A stretch of DNA of 64,000 bases, taken from Nocardia concava NBRC 100430. GTDB taxonomy: Bacteria; Actinomycetota; Actinomycetes; Mycobacteriales; Mycobacteriaceae. This document shows, in pieces, positions 22,281 to 30,486 of this stretch. Position 1 is the first letter of the stretch, and every line of letters starts with the position of its first letter. A program made the position numbers and the translations under genes. The stretch covers positions 50,786 to 114,785 of the forward strand of contig NZ_BAFX01000023.1 in NCBI RefSeq assembly GCF_000308815.1, given 5' to 3'. Below the pieces are notes generated by a model. It was not told the origin of the DNA, made no database searches, and saw only the letters and a list, made by a program, of their open reading frames with translations.

Positions 22281-24092
22281 ATGGCTGATCCGACGAGTTG
22301 GGATGGATTCTCCAACAAGGTCTTCAATGGCACCATTCGGCTGAACGTTGATGACGGTGTCGCGGATCTGGCCGCGCAACACGCGGCGGACCTGCTTGCG
22401 GCCGTCGCCACCGTTACCGGCAAGCGCGTGACGGGTCGGCTCAGCGAAGGGCAGACTGCGCACTCGCCTCTCGGGGGATCCTTCGACACGGGATACGGCT
22501 ACAAGGGCTTCGGGCAACTGGACTCTGGCCGGGCCATGACCAGCATCTTCTCGAAGCTCGACAATGACCTCGGCGACGCGCTCAACGCTCAGGTGAAGAT
22601 ACTCGAAGAGATGGGTAACGCCTTCTCGTGTGCCGCAAAAGGTTACAAGGCTACAGACGACGAATCCAAGCAGTATTTCGATAGCCTGAGGAACAGCCAC
22701 GGCAAGGACACGCCATACTCTGATATTCAGGGTGCGGTCTACAGCTTCAATGGGTATACGAAGGCTGGCATTCCGAAAACTGATGATTGGGGTGATGGTA
22801 AGACTCCCAAGAACTTTAATACGGACCACAAGGGTACGCAGGCCGCGGATTCCGGATCGAAATCGCAGTACCTGCTGTCCCTGGAATCTTCTCAGAGTAT
22901 TACGGGCAAACAGATCGAGCTTCTCGCCAATGTTGGAATCACGAATGGTGTTGAGCTCGTAGAGTCCGGTGCGGTCTGGAAGTCCTGGGCAAATTTTCTT
23001 CAGGGCAAGTTCGCGACATTCAATCAGGACATTGCCGGTATGCGGAGCAAGGAGCAATGGACTGGGCCGGGAATTGACTCGATCATAAATGCTTTGAATT
23101 CGTATATCACCCAGGCTACGACCTTGGTTGAAACGATGTGGGCCGTGGGTGATCTGCTGAACTACTCGGGCGGGTGGATCTCGACAACTCGCGAGGCAGC
23201 CGCGACCGCACATTATGATCACAAGGACGACGAGCGGAAGATGTGTGAAGAATTCCGCCCGATATTTCAGTCGGTGTATCACTTCGGCTGGCAAGAGACC
23301 TTCAACTCCGTGCCGTCGATACCCAGCCCATCAGCTCTGGTGAGCCCATTCACGCCGTCCACCCCACAACAGCCCAATGTCCCAGGCGGAAACAACCCGA
23401 GCGGGGGTACCCCCTCCTCCCCGGGAACGCCGACGACCGACCAGCCGAACCTGGATGGCAAGCAACCGGAGTCGCCGACCAGCAAAGACCCGAATACCAC
23501 GAAGCAGCCAACCAGTGACGACACTCTGAAGACCATTGCGCAGGAAGTGGCGACGACGGTTCAGACGGTGGCGCAGCAGTTGTCGTCGGCGGTGTCGACC
23601 GGCGTCCAAGGGCTGGAATCGGTTGCGCAGCAAGTAGCGACGACCGTTCAACAGCAGCTCTCGGCACAAACGACCAAGCAGACGGACGATAAGCAAACCC
23701 AGCTCGATCAGCAGCTGACCAACTTGTCGTCGTTGTTGAACCCGGGCGGCAGTCCGGCCACTCCTGGATCGACGCCGGGTAGCCCCGGAGGGACGCCGAC
23801 GAGTCCGAAGTCGCCGGAATCGCCGAAGTCGCAATCGTTCCCCCGGTCAACTGTCGCGACTGACGAGCAGCAGGAGACCCTCACGTCGACGTCGAGGGCG
23901 GGTATCGCCACATCGTCCACATCATCGAGCGGTGCATCGTCGATGCCCGGCATGGGTTCGATGGGCCAGGCTGGTGGTGCCCAGGGGCAGTCGAAGGAGC
24001 ACAAGCGGCCGACCTTCCTCACGTCGGCTGAGCACTTCGAAGAGGTTGTCGGCGAGGCCCCGGCCGCAGTCACGCCCGTGGCCGAGAAATGA
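22281..24092 (+). CDS. Large WXG/PPE-like ESX substrate
   Basis: A 603-residue protein. Residues 1-~340 are helical, with an EQWTGPG W-x-G turn near 259 and a YDHKD (YxxxD export motif) at 312-316. A Pro/Ser/Thr/Gln-rich region (350-540) contains two copies of a VAxTVQ..QQ helix. The C-terminus has SSMPGMGSMGQAGGAQGQ, then KEHKRPTFLTSAEHFEEVVG, a tail shared in outline with two other ESX proteins here. The next gene, EspG, overlaps its stop (ATGA), the usual order for an EspG and its client. The coding sequence uses more A/T-ending codons than neighbours. Secreted by the ESX system, by inference. Confidence 0.65.
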   Translation: MADPTSWDGFSNKVFNGTIRLNVDDGVADLAAQHAADLLAAVATVTGKRVTGRLSEGQTAHSPLGGSFDTGYGYKGFGQLDSGRAMTSIFSKLDNDLGDALNAQVKILEEMGNAFSCAAKGYKATDDESKQYFDSLRNSHGKDTPYSDIQGAVYSFNGYTKAGIPKTDDWGDGKTPKNFNTDHKGTQAADSGSKSQYLLSLESSQSITGKQIELLANVGITNGVELVESGAVWKSWANFLQGKFATFNQDIAGMRSKEQWTGPGIDSIINALNSYITQATTLVETMWAVGDLLNYSGGWISTTREAAATAHYDHKDDERKMCEEFRPIFQSVYHFGWQETFNSVPSIPSPSALVSPFTPSTPQQPNVPGGNNPSGGTPSSPGTPTTDQPNLDGKQPESPTSKDPNTTKQPTSDDTLKTIAQEVATTVQTVAQQLSSAVSTGVQGLESVAQQVATTVQQQLSAQTTKQTDDKQTQLDQQLTNLSSLLNPGGSPATPGSTPGSPGGTPTSPKSPESPKSQSFPRSTVATDEQQETLTSTSRAGIATSSTSSSGASSMPGMGSMGQAGGAQGQSKEHKRPTFLTSAEHFEEVVGEAPAAVTPVAEK

Positions 24093-24874
24093 AGGCCACC
24101 TGGAGATTCACCGACGACGAGTTCTACGTCCAATGGCGGGACTTGCCGGAGGAGTCATTGCCGGCGCCGCTCGCGTACACCTGTCGGACCTCGTCGTGGG
24201 TGCGGTACGTGCAGGAGCTGGCCGAGCTTCGTGAAGACCTGCGTGCCCGCCGCGATTTGTCGTTCGACGGCGTTCTGCCGGAAATCCGAGACGCGGACAT
24301 CAGGATCGAGGTCTGGGGCTGGAACGGCTACGACAAGCGCGACCCGGCGGGAAGCGTCCGAATGTTGGCAGCACGCCGCGGTACTCGTGGATTTCTCGTA
24401 AACCAGGAACCAGGCGAATCTGTCATTCATGCAAAGGGATTCATCGTCTCTGAGTTCGATGCGCTGGAACTCGGGCGGATGGTCGCTGAAGCACTGCCCG
24501 AGGCAGACGGTGGACGGCAGGGCGACATTGTCCTGGCCGAACGCAACGTTGAGACCGAGCTGGATTACTCATACGGGCACTCGATCATCGACCACAGTGT
24601 GTCCTCCTCCGCCCCTGCGCAGAGCCGGGCGTTCCTCGCGGCACCGCATGAACGGGGTGGATTCATCGATGTGATTCAAGGACGATCGGTGTTCGGCCCC
24701 CGAGGTATCACCCGTCACCGCCTTGAATGGCGTGATCTCGAGGACGATGGCCGGTACATCATCACCGAGGGCACTCCACGGCAGGTGTTTTCGGCCGATA
24801 CCCCCCGTGCCACCTCATTGATCAATGCGCGGATTGCGGACGTTGTGCGAGCGATCAAGGATGAGCGAGGGTGA
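24089..24874 (+). CDS. espG: EspG-family secretion chaperone
   Basis: A 261-residue EspG-type cytosolic chaperone, which binds PE/PPE-like substrates and hands them to the ESX system. Seen are 'WRFTDDEFYVQWRDL' at the start, 'PLAYTCRTSSW', a 'DIRIEVWGWNGYD' strand, RGFLVNQEPGESV, ALPEADGGRQGDIVLAE, and the conserved ending FGPRGITRHRLEWRDLEDDG. The ATG overlaps the stop of the large substrate gene, so it is likely specific for that protein. It differs clearly from the second EspG at 28804, so the two probably serve different clients. Confidence 0.8.
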   Translation: MKATWRFTDDEFYVQWRDLPEESLPAPLAYTCRTSSWVRYVQELAELREDLRARRDLSFDGVLPEIRDADIRIEVWGWNGYDKRDPAGSVRMLAARRGTRGFLVNQEPGESVIHAKGFIVSEFDALELGRMVAEALPEADGGRQGDIVLAERNVETELDYSYGHSIIDHSVSSSAPAQSRAFLAAPHERGGFIDVIQGRSVFGPRGITRHRLEWRDLEDDGRYIITEGTPRQVFSADTPRATSLINARIADVVRAIKDERG

Positions 24875-24961
24875 TTGGCATCTCGGCCGACGGAATATCG
24901 CTGGCCCCCCGTCGCTGTCGTATGGTACTTCTACGCCAAGCTAACTGGGAGGGAGTTCGCA

Positions 24962-25327
24962 GTGACTGAGTCGGGGGCGGCTGGAGCTGGCACCGGTGGG
25001 GAGGAGTGGGCCTCGTTGGTGGTTGCCAATACGTCTGGGTCGATTCGGGTGCGGGCTACCAATCAAGGGTTGCCGTTGGCTCTGAAGGTTGAATCGGCTG
25101 AGTTGCATCGGGATCCGCAGCAGTTGGCTGGGGAGGTTCTGCGACTCTGTCAGAAGGCTGCGAACCGGGCTGGCCTCGCTCTCCGGAAGCAGTTGGAGGA
25201 GGCGGGAGTTCCGGCGGAGGCTATCGCCAGGGCCAAGCTGCCCACCGAAGCCGATGTTGCTCGGCAGGAAATCGTTGAGGAGCAGGACTACGATCATGAG
25301 CCGCAGAGCTGGCTCAGGTCGGTGTGA
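24962..25327 (+). CDS. YbaB-like ESX-associated protein
   Basis: A 121-residue protein from the GTG at 24962, which has GGGAGGGAG upstream. It carries a short N-terminal spacer and then a YbaB-type pattern: 'IRVRATNQGLPLALKVE' strand pair, an 'LAGEVLRLCQKAANRAGLA' helix, and an acidic tail (PTEADVARQEIVEEQDYD). Related proteins (EspL) occur with EspG in ESX clusters. It overlaps the next gene or abuts it closely. Likely a dimer partner of the next YbaB-like protein, which is inference. Confidence 0.65.
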   Translation: MTESGAAGAGTGGEEWASLVVANTSGSIRVRATNQGLPLALKVESAELHRDPQQLAGEVLRLCQKAANRAGLALRKQLEEAGVPAEAIARAKLPTEADVARQEIVEEQDYDHEPQSWLRSV

Positions 25328-25338
25328 GAGGGGCGCTC

Positions 25339-25638
25339 GTGGTTTCGTCGATGGATGAGTTGCAGGAGCAGGTTCGGCGGCAGCTGTATCGGTTTCAGGA
25401 TCTTGCGGATCAGATGAAGGCTGTCAGGGGGCGGGAGACGTCTGAGGACGGGGCTGTGATGGCCGAGGTCGACGGGAATGGGGCGCTCACGGATCTGCAG
25501 TTCAGCAGCGCTGTTTCGCGGATGACGCCGGGGGAGTTCGAGCAGGCCGTCGTGAGCACGGCGGCGCAGGCGGCGCGGCGGGCGTTCGAGCGGCGCGCGG
25601 AGATCGTGAACCGGTTCAATGAGGAAGTGGCCGGGTAA
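25339..25638 (+). CDS. YbaB/EbfC family protein
   Basis: A 99-residue YbaB-type protein from the GTG at 25339 (GAGAGGGG upstream). It shows the family's coiled N-terminal helix ('LYRFQDLADQMKAVRGRE'), a beta section 'VMAEVDGNGALTDLQF' and a C-terminal helix with AAQAARRAFERRAEIV. YbaB proteins are small DNA-binding dimers. In ESX loci they pair with EspG or Esx proteins. Forms a coupled pair with the gene before it. Confidence 0.7.
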   Translation: MVSSMDELQEQVRRQLYRFQDLADQMKAVRGRETSEDGAVMAEVDGNGALTDLQFSSAVSRMTPGEFEQAVVSTAAQAARRAFERRAEIVNRFNEEVAG

Positions 25639-25747
25639 TCCCGGTTTGTTTACACAACTTTGAGCCAGAGTTTGCGCCTTGCGGACTGGCCCAAGGGATT
25701 TCGTACTTGTAGTCTGTGCAAGATCAAAGGTAGTGGGAGGGACACTG

Positions 25748-26062
25748 ATGACGGATCACGTGGCGGCGGAATTTCCGCCCATCCTGGCGTACGGCACCGA
25801 GAAGGCCGGCATCGCCGCTCAGGTCGCAGGGACGGCCGCGGCGGATGTGGGTACCGCGCTCGCGCAGGCCGTGCCGACCTTCGGCCTGATCGGGCAGCAG
25901 TTCCTCGCGGCCTTCGCGGTGGCGCAGGGGAATTTCCTGATGTCCTCGGCGGAGATCGCGGCGGTGCACGCGGACACGGCGACCACGGCGTACGCGGCGG
26001 TCGGCGCGTACGCCACCAATGAGGTCACCTCCGCGGCCAGCTTCCTCTCGACGGTGCTGTGA
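25748..26062 (+). CDS. EspC-like ESX secretion target
   Basis: A 104-residue helical hairpin protein of the EspC/DUF2580 type, with GGGAGG before its ATG. The C-terminal part carries YATNE (Tyr88 to Glu92), which fits the YxxxD/E export signal. Its stop overlaps the GTG of the next gene (TGTGA), as with EspC and EspA in ESX-1 of Mycobacterium. Probably secreted together with the next protein. Confidence 0.7.
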   Translation: MTDHVAAEFPPILAYGTEKAGIAAQVAGTAAADVGTALAQAVPTFGLIGQQFLAAFAVAQGNFLMSSAEIAAVHADTATTAYAAVGAYATNEVTSAASFLSTVL

Positions 26063-27399
26063 CGAATCCGTCCAATCCGACGGTGCTCGACGGGCTGCGC
26101 AGCAGTCCCATCGGTGCGTACCTCGACACGCCGGTCGCGGATGTCGTGAGCAACCTGGGACTGCCGCAGCTGCCGCAGTTGCCGTCCATCAGCTTGCCGG
26201 ATCTGTCGGGGATCCAGCTGCCGACGCTGCCGACGATCGATGTGACCACGCTGATCCAGCCGGTCGTCAGCATGCTGCAGTCGTTCGGCAGCGGAATCCT
26301 GAACAGCGGCTTCAATCCGGCGACCATCCTGACCTCGATGGTCAGTGCGCTGACTTCCGCTGCGTCGCAGAGCAAGTCCGCCACCAGCACGGTCATGAAC
26401 ACCTGGACCGGTGATGCCGCGCTCGCCGCGCAGACGAAGAGTCAGACGGTCGAGGCGCAGAGTGGCGAGGTGGCCCTGCAGGGCACGAACCAGCACGCCA
26501 TCCTGGGCGTCGCGCAGGGAGTCGTCGCCGCGGGCAATGCCCAGATGGTGGCTCTCATCAACAAATTCGTCATTCAGGTGACCGGGAGCATCGCGCTGTT
26601 GGCCACTCCCGCTGGTCTCCCATGGTTGATCGAGACCGCGACCGAAACAATTCTCGAGGGTTTGGGCATCGTGGCCGATACCCAGGTCGCCTTGGCGGGC
26701 CCCACGACCGACATCATCGCGGCCGGAACGAAGATCATGATCGCGGGCGCGCCGATCGCGTCCAATATCGAGTCGCTGTTCAATATGGTCGGCACCGCGC
26801 TGCAGCCCATCGCCAGTGTCGCGCCGACGGTCGCGGAGAAGGTGGTCGAGAAGGGTGCGTCGGTGGTTTCCACCGGGGCGCAGGAGATCAGTTCGGCGCT
26901 GAGCAACAGCAATACGAACACCAATACCGACACCAACAAGACCAACACCAACAAGAACACGCCCACGGACACCACGGTCAAGACCGACGACAAGAAGACC
27001 GATAACCCGGACACCACCAAGACCGACACCGGTGGCGGCGGCAGTCCGCTGGCCACGCTGTTCGGTGGCGGCGGGACGCCGACCACCACGAGCCCGGCAT
27101 CGACGCTGGGCACCAGCCGAATTCCCACCGGGGAGGTCACGTCCGGGGCCGGTGTGCCCAAGACGACCACCGAGGCCAATGGCCGCACCACCGCCACCAC
27201 CTCGCCCACCATGGCGGGGGCCGGTGGCGCGGCGGGCCGGGCCGGGGCCGCGGACGAGGAATCCACTTCGGACCGTTCGGGTTTGGTCACCGCGGCGCAC
27301 GGCGACGAGGTGGTCGGGCTCATCGAGGGTGTGGTCCTGCCGGTCGTCGGCGCCATCGAAGCCATCGAAGAGCCGCCGGACAAGGCGCTGACACTCTAG
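26059..27399 (+). CDS. EspA-like large ESX-associated protein
   Basis: A 446-residue protein with a GTG start overlapping the EspC-like gene. It has Leu/Pro-rich repeats (LPQLPQLPSISLPDLSG), a 'WTGDAALAAQ' W-x-G turn near residue 115, a long helical body, and an Asn/Thr/Lys low-complexity stretch (about 280-325). The C-terminus has DRSGLVTAAHGDEVVG followed by a Val/Ile-rich end. Pairing with the EspC-like gene resembles EspA/EspC. Function unknown beyond likely export. Confidence 0.6.
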   Translation: MTNPSNPTVLDGLRSSPIGAYLDTPVADVVSNLGLPQLPQLPSISLPDLSGIQLPTLPTIDVTTLIQPVVSMLQSFGSGILNSGFNPATILTSMVSALTSAASQSKSATSTVMNTWTGDAALAAQTKSQTVEAQSGEVALQGTNQHAILGVAQGVVAAGNAQMVALINKFVIQVTGSIALLATPAGLPWLIETATETILEGLGIVADTQVALAGPTTDIIAAGTKIMIAGAPIASNIESLFNMVGTALQPIASVAPTVAEKVVEKGASVVSTGAQEISSALSNSNTNTNTDTNKTNTNKNTPTDTTVKTDDKKTDNPDTTKTDTGGGGSPLATLFGGGGTPTTTSPASTLGTSRIPTGEVTSGAGVPKTTTEANGRTTATTSPTMAGAGGAAGRAGAADEESTSDRSGLVTAAHGDEVVGLIEGVVLPVVGAIEAIEEPPDKALTL

Positions 27400-27431
27400 A
27401 TTGCATAGCCAGGGGTTACAGGAGGATTGGC

Positions 27432-27743
27432 ATGAGCACCAACGCATTCGACGGTTTGAAGTTCGACGCTTCGACCGCACGCGACGCCGCGGCCCAGCTC
27501 GAGGCGCTGGCCGACCGGCTCGCGGGCGGGCTCGGTGTCGAGCAGGCCAAACTGGATTTCGCGCCCGCCGGGGCCGATGAGGTGTCGCTGCGGGCCGCGC
27601 AGACGCTGAACGCGGTGGCGGCGTCGTTCGTGGCTTCGGGCACCGACGGCGTCACCGAGCTGCGCAACCTGGCGACCACGCTGCGCAGTCAGTTCGACAC
27701 CTTCGGCCAGGTCGAGGACCAGTCCGTCCTCGGGTTCGCCTGA
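27432..27743 (+). CDS. PE-like protein
   Basis: A 103-residue protein with GGAGG before its ATG, directly ahead of a PPE-like gene. It is a helix-turn-helix of PE size, beginning 'FDGLKFDASTARDAAAQLEALAD' and ending 'LRSQFDTFGQVEDQS'. The classical Pro-Glu is not at the start, so it is PE-like by position, length and fold rather than by motif. Expected to dimerise with the PPE-like protein next door and be exported. No Tyr-x-x-x-Asp signal was found. Confidence 0.65.
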   Translation: MSTNAFDGLKFDASTARDAAAQLEALADRLAGGLGVEQAKLDFAPAGADEVSLRAAQTLNAVAASFVASGTDGVTELRNLATTLRSQFDTFGQVEDQSVLGFA

Positions 27744-27760
27744 GCGGAGGCGCATCCTCG

Positions 27761-28807
27761 ATGCTGGAACCGACGAAACCCGGCTTCACCGAGACGGTTT
27801 GGGAATCCAAGCCGCCCGAAGAGCTGGCGCGTGACCTGGTGACGGGCGCCGGTGCGGTGCCCGCCGCCGAGGCGGGTCTCGCGTGGGCGCGGTTGAGCAC
27901 GGGTTTCGCGGCGGCCGCCCTGGAGTACGAGCGCATTCTCGTAATCCTGGACAGCGCTTGGGAATCCAAGCACAGCGGTCCCTTCATCGAACGCATCAAG
28001 GCATTGCGCGACTGGCTCGGCGCCTCCGCCGCGGCCGCCGCCGGCAATGCCACACAGGCCGAATCCCACGCGGCCGCATACGAACTCGCCAAGCTGACCA
28101 TGCCCGATGTCGACGAGGTCGAGAAGCTCAAGGACATGCAGCAGCTGATGGGTCAGCTCGGGCTCGCCTTCGGCGCACCGCTGCTGGCGGGCCTCACCAA
28201 GGTCGACACCGATGCCGACGCCGCGAAAGCCGCTGCGGCACGGGTGATGCGGACCTACGAGGCCGCCACCGAATCGCTGGCCAAGCCGTGGGAGCACGAG
28301 GCGCCGCCGCAGGTCACCACACCCGCGCAGCCCGCAGAGCAACCGGCCACCCCGGCTGAGGTCGAAACGCCCACGCTCACACCGGGTTCGATACCGAACC
28401 TGTCGCTAGGCTCGCTGAACCTGCCGCCGATGCCGATGACCCAATTGCGCACCAATGCGATCGAAGCCAAAGAGACTACGACGCAACGCGTTACGACGCA
28501 GCCGGTCACTGTCCAGTCGACCGGGGCCGGTATGGCTCCCACCGCGATGGGTGCGTCTGGCCAGACCGACGAGGAAGACCACACCCCGCGCGCCGGACTG
28601 GTGGGCGCGCCCGCCGGCGACAACGAGCTGGGCCTCACCTCCGGCATGCAGGTCGCGCCCGCGGTGCTCGGCGGCCTGGACCCGGCCGCGCAGCGTCCGC
28701 CGGTCGACATCGCCTTCAACGCGGGCGGCACCGGATCCGGCAGTGCTGGTTCCGAGAACGCCACCACGGCAACCGATCCCGGCGAACGTCAAGGGGCCGG
28801 TGCATGA
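27761..28807 (+). CDS. PPE-like protein
   Basis: A 348-residue protein with PPE at residues 19-21 (KPPEELARDL) followed by the helical PPE pattern: 'AGAVPAAEAGLAWARLSTGF', then a 'LDSAWESKHSG' turn that occupies the W-x-G place. The C-terminal half is Pro/Thr-rich, then PRAGLVGAPAGDNELG and a hydrophobic end. It follows the PE-like gene by 17 bases and overlaps EspG (ATGA), the gene order PE-PPE-EspG seen in ESX clusters. Secreted as a PE/PPE heterodimer, by family knowledge. Confidence 0.75.
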   Translation: MLEPTKPGFTETVWESKPPEELARDLVTGAGAVPAAEAGLAWARLSTGFAAAALEYERILVILDSAWESKHSGPFIERIKALRDWLGASAAAAAGNATQAESHAAAYELAKLTMPDVDEVEKLKDMQQLMGQLGLAFGAPLLAGLTKVDTDADAAKAAAARVMRTYEAATESLAKPWEHEAPPQVTTPAQPAEQPATPAEVETPTLTPGSIPNLSLGSLNLPPMPMTQLRTNAIEAKETTTQRVTTQPVTVQSTGAGMAPTAMGASGQTDEEDHTPRAGLVGAPAGDNELGLTSGMQVAPAVLGGLDPAAQRPPVDIAFNAGGTGSGSAGSENATTATDPGERQGAGA

Positions 28808-29589
28808 CGACACTGACCAACGACGGCGTCATCGCGCTCGCCGGGCATCTCGGTGTGCAGACCCTGCCGCTGGTGCTGTCCATCGGCCCGCGCCAGGAGT
28901 CGTACCAGGAATGGGAGCAGGCGCAGGAACAGGCCCGCGCCGACCTACGCGCCCGTCGCATCGTCGATGCCCACGGTGACGTCGACACCGACACCGCCAC
29001 AGCGCTTTTCGTCCTAGCCCAGCCCGAGCGTGAACTGGCCATGCGGGTACAGACCGCCAACGGTCCCATCCGCGTCTGCGTGGCCCGCCGCGCCGAGGAT
29101 CACGCGGTCGCCATCCGCCGCGGCGATACTCTCGACATCCAGCCGCTGTGGTCCGACGGCTCCGCCGCCTCCCTGACCCGCCCCCTGCTCGGCGCTCTCG
29201 GCCCCTGCCCGCCCGCCGACCTCGCGGCCTTCAGCGCCGAATCCGCGGATCTGGCCGAACGCCTCGACACCGCAACGACTTCCGAGGACTACGCGAGCAC
29301 CGTCTACCATCTCGGCGTCCCCGACACCGACGCCACCACCTACGGTCTCGCCCTCTCGGCCACCCACGCCTACGCCGAAATCGTGGCCTACGCCTACGCC
29401 GACGGCCTCACAGACCGATCGCCCGGAGCCGTCGCTGTCTACGACACCGCACGGGGCCGCATCGTGGCCGCACCGGGGGTCGCCCCGGACCAGCAACTCT
29501 GGTCCACGCTGACACCGGGCAGTGATCACCGTATCGCGCAGTCGATCTCGGCTCTGATCGACTCGCTGCCCGGGGGGAGGTGGCTGTAG
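28804..29589 (+). CDS. espG: EspG-family secretion chaperone
   Basis: A 261-residue EspG overlapping the PPE-like gene. Seen are 'LGVQTLPLVLSIGPRQES' with WEQAQEQARADLRARRIVD, VRTA-type strands ('LAMRVQTANGPIRVCVARR'), and an ending with 'AAPGVAPDQQLWSTLTPGSD' and HRIAQSISALIDSL. EspG chaperones recognise PPE proteins, so this one is likely for the adjacent PE/PPE pair. It is a distant relative of the EspG at 24089. Confidence 0.8.
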   Translation: MTTLTNDGVIALAGHLGVQTLPLVLSIGPRQESYQEWEQAQEQARADLRARRIVDAHGDVDTDTATALFVLAQPERELAMRVQTANGPIRVCVARRAEDHAVAIRRGDTLDIQPLWSDGSAASLTRPLLGALGPCPPADLAAFSAESADLAERLDTATTSEDYASTVYHLGVPDTDATTYGLALSATHAYAEIVAYAYADGLTDRSPGAVAVYDTARGRIVAAPGVAPDQQLWSTLTPGSDHRIAQSISALIDSLPGGRWL

Positions 29590-29685
29590 TGGATCACGCG
29601 TGACCCGATACAGCTGATCTGCCCGAAACCGGTGGTGCGCAACGCATCGCCTATCCAATCCCGAAGAAAAGGCAAGGTACAGACG

Positions 29686-29988
29686 ATGGTTGCAAATGAT
29701 GCGGAAATTGCGAAGGCCGCGCAGAGCCACATGGCGGACGTGGTCGCTTCGATCAAGGACATCCTGAAGAAGATCACCGCGGAAGTCGACAGCTCGAAGG
29801 GCAGCTTTCAGGGTGAGGCGGCCGGTGCGTTCAACTCCGCCGCGGTGGCCTGGGACGAAGAGGCCCAGAAGCTGAACCACGCCATGGATGAGTTCCAGGA
29901 GAAGGTTGGCTCGGGCACGGACGTGTTCTCCAACGTGGACATCACGAACCAGGACAAGTTCAACCAGGCTCTCACGAACCTCGGCTAG
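29686..29988 (+). CDS. EsxG-like WXG100 protein lacking the Trp
   Basis: A 100-residue helix-turn-helix Esx protein. The turn reads SFQGEAAGAF, with Phe in place of Trp, much as in mycobacterial EsxG (FHQGESSAAF). It lacks a Y-x-x-x-D/E tail. Together with the next gene it should form the heterodimer exported by the ESX system. The ATG at 29686 follows AGAAAAGGCAAGG. The EsxG likeness is one reason to compare this locus with ESX-3. Confidence 0.75.
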   Translation: MVANDAEIAKAAQSHMADVVASIKDILKKITAEVDSSKGSFQGEAAGAFNSAAVAWDEEAQKLNHAMDEFQEKVGSGTDVFSNVDITNQDKFNQALTNLG

Positions 29989-30036
29989 TAACAGCTAACG
30001 CCCACTCCAACTTTCAACATCTGCAAAGGAAGACTC

Positions 30037-30369
30037 ATGCTTTACGACAAAGAGGGAATGACCAAGCTCGCGGAGCACCTGCGGCAGTACCACCGCGACC
30101 TGGTTGCTGTCGCCGGTGACGGCACTGCTGCTGTCGACACCACCAGCGACCTCGGCCAGGCGGTCGAGCGCCTGAAGACCGCCTGGTCGAACCCGAACAG
30201 CGGCGCGGAGAACGGCGCGCTGGAGGCTGTCATCGCCGCGAAGCGCGACTGGGACAGCGCGTACGCCGACAAGTGCCTGCAGACCCTGGACGCTGTGACT
30301 GCCGCGGTCGAGAGCGCCCTGACGAACGCCCTCGCGGCGGACGCCAAGGTGGGCAACTCCTTCGCCTGA
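30037..30369 (+). CDS. EsxH-like WXG100 partner protein
   Basis: A 110-residue Esx protein 48 bases after the first, with AAAGGAAG before its ATG. The turn is AWSNPNSG (W-x-N rather than W-x-G), then a helix with 'ALEAVIAAKRDWDSAYADK'. It pairs with the EsxG-like protein; size and position match EsxH-type partners. A strong hairpin follows the stop before eccB. Confidence 0.75.
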   Translation: MLYDKEGMTKLAEHLRQYHRDLVAVAGDGTAAVDTTSDLGQAVERLKTAWSNPNSGAENGALEAVIAAKRDWDSAYADKCLQTLDAVTAAVESALTNALAADAKVGNSFA

Positions 30370-30387
30370 CGAGGACGCCGCCACTCG

Positions 30388-30426
30388 CGACAGCGCACCC
30401 TTCCGCGAAGGATGGGTGCGCTGTCG
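30388..30426 (+). terminator. Hairpin between the esx pair and eccB
   Basis: Inverted repeat CGACAGCGCACCC (30388-30400) / GGGTGCGCTGTCG (30414-30426), a 13-bp perfect stem. Its loop can extend with CCTTC/GAAGG. It is followed by TTGG, so termination is likely partial. It lies 19 bases after the EsxH-like stop and about 60 before eccB, so it may lower eccB relative to esx expression. Confidence 0.65.
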
Positions 30427-30486
30427 TTGGCTGAAGCCCAGTAATCTTTGTGCCCGTAGGTTCCGGTTCGACGGAGGATTTGGTTA

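Noticed and set aside
26880..27020. Asn/Thr/Lys codon repeats that could look like a DNA repeat array
   Set aside because: Units are irregular and coding; no CRISPR-like spacers.
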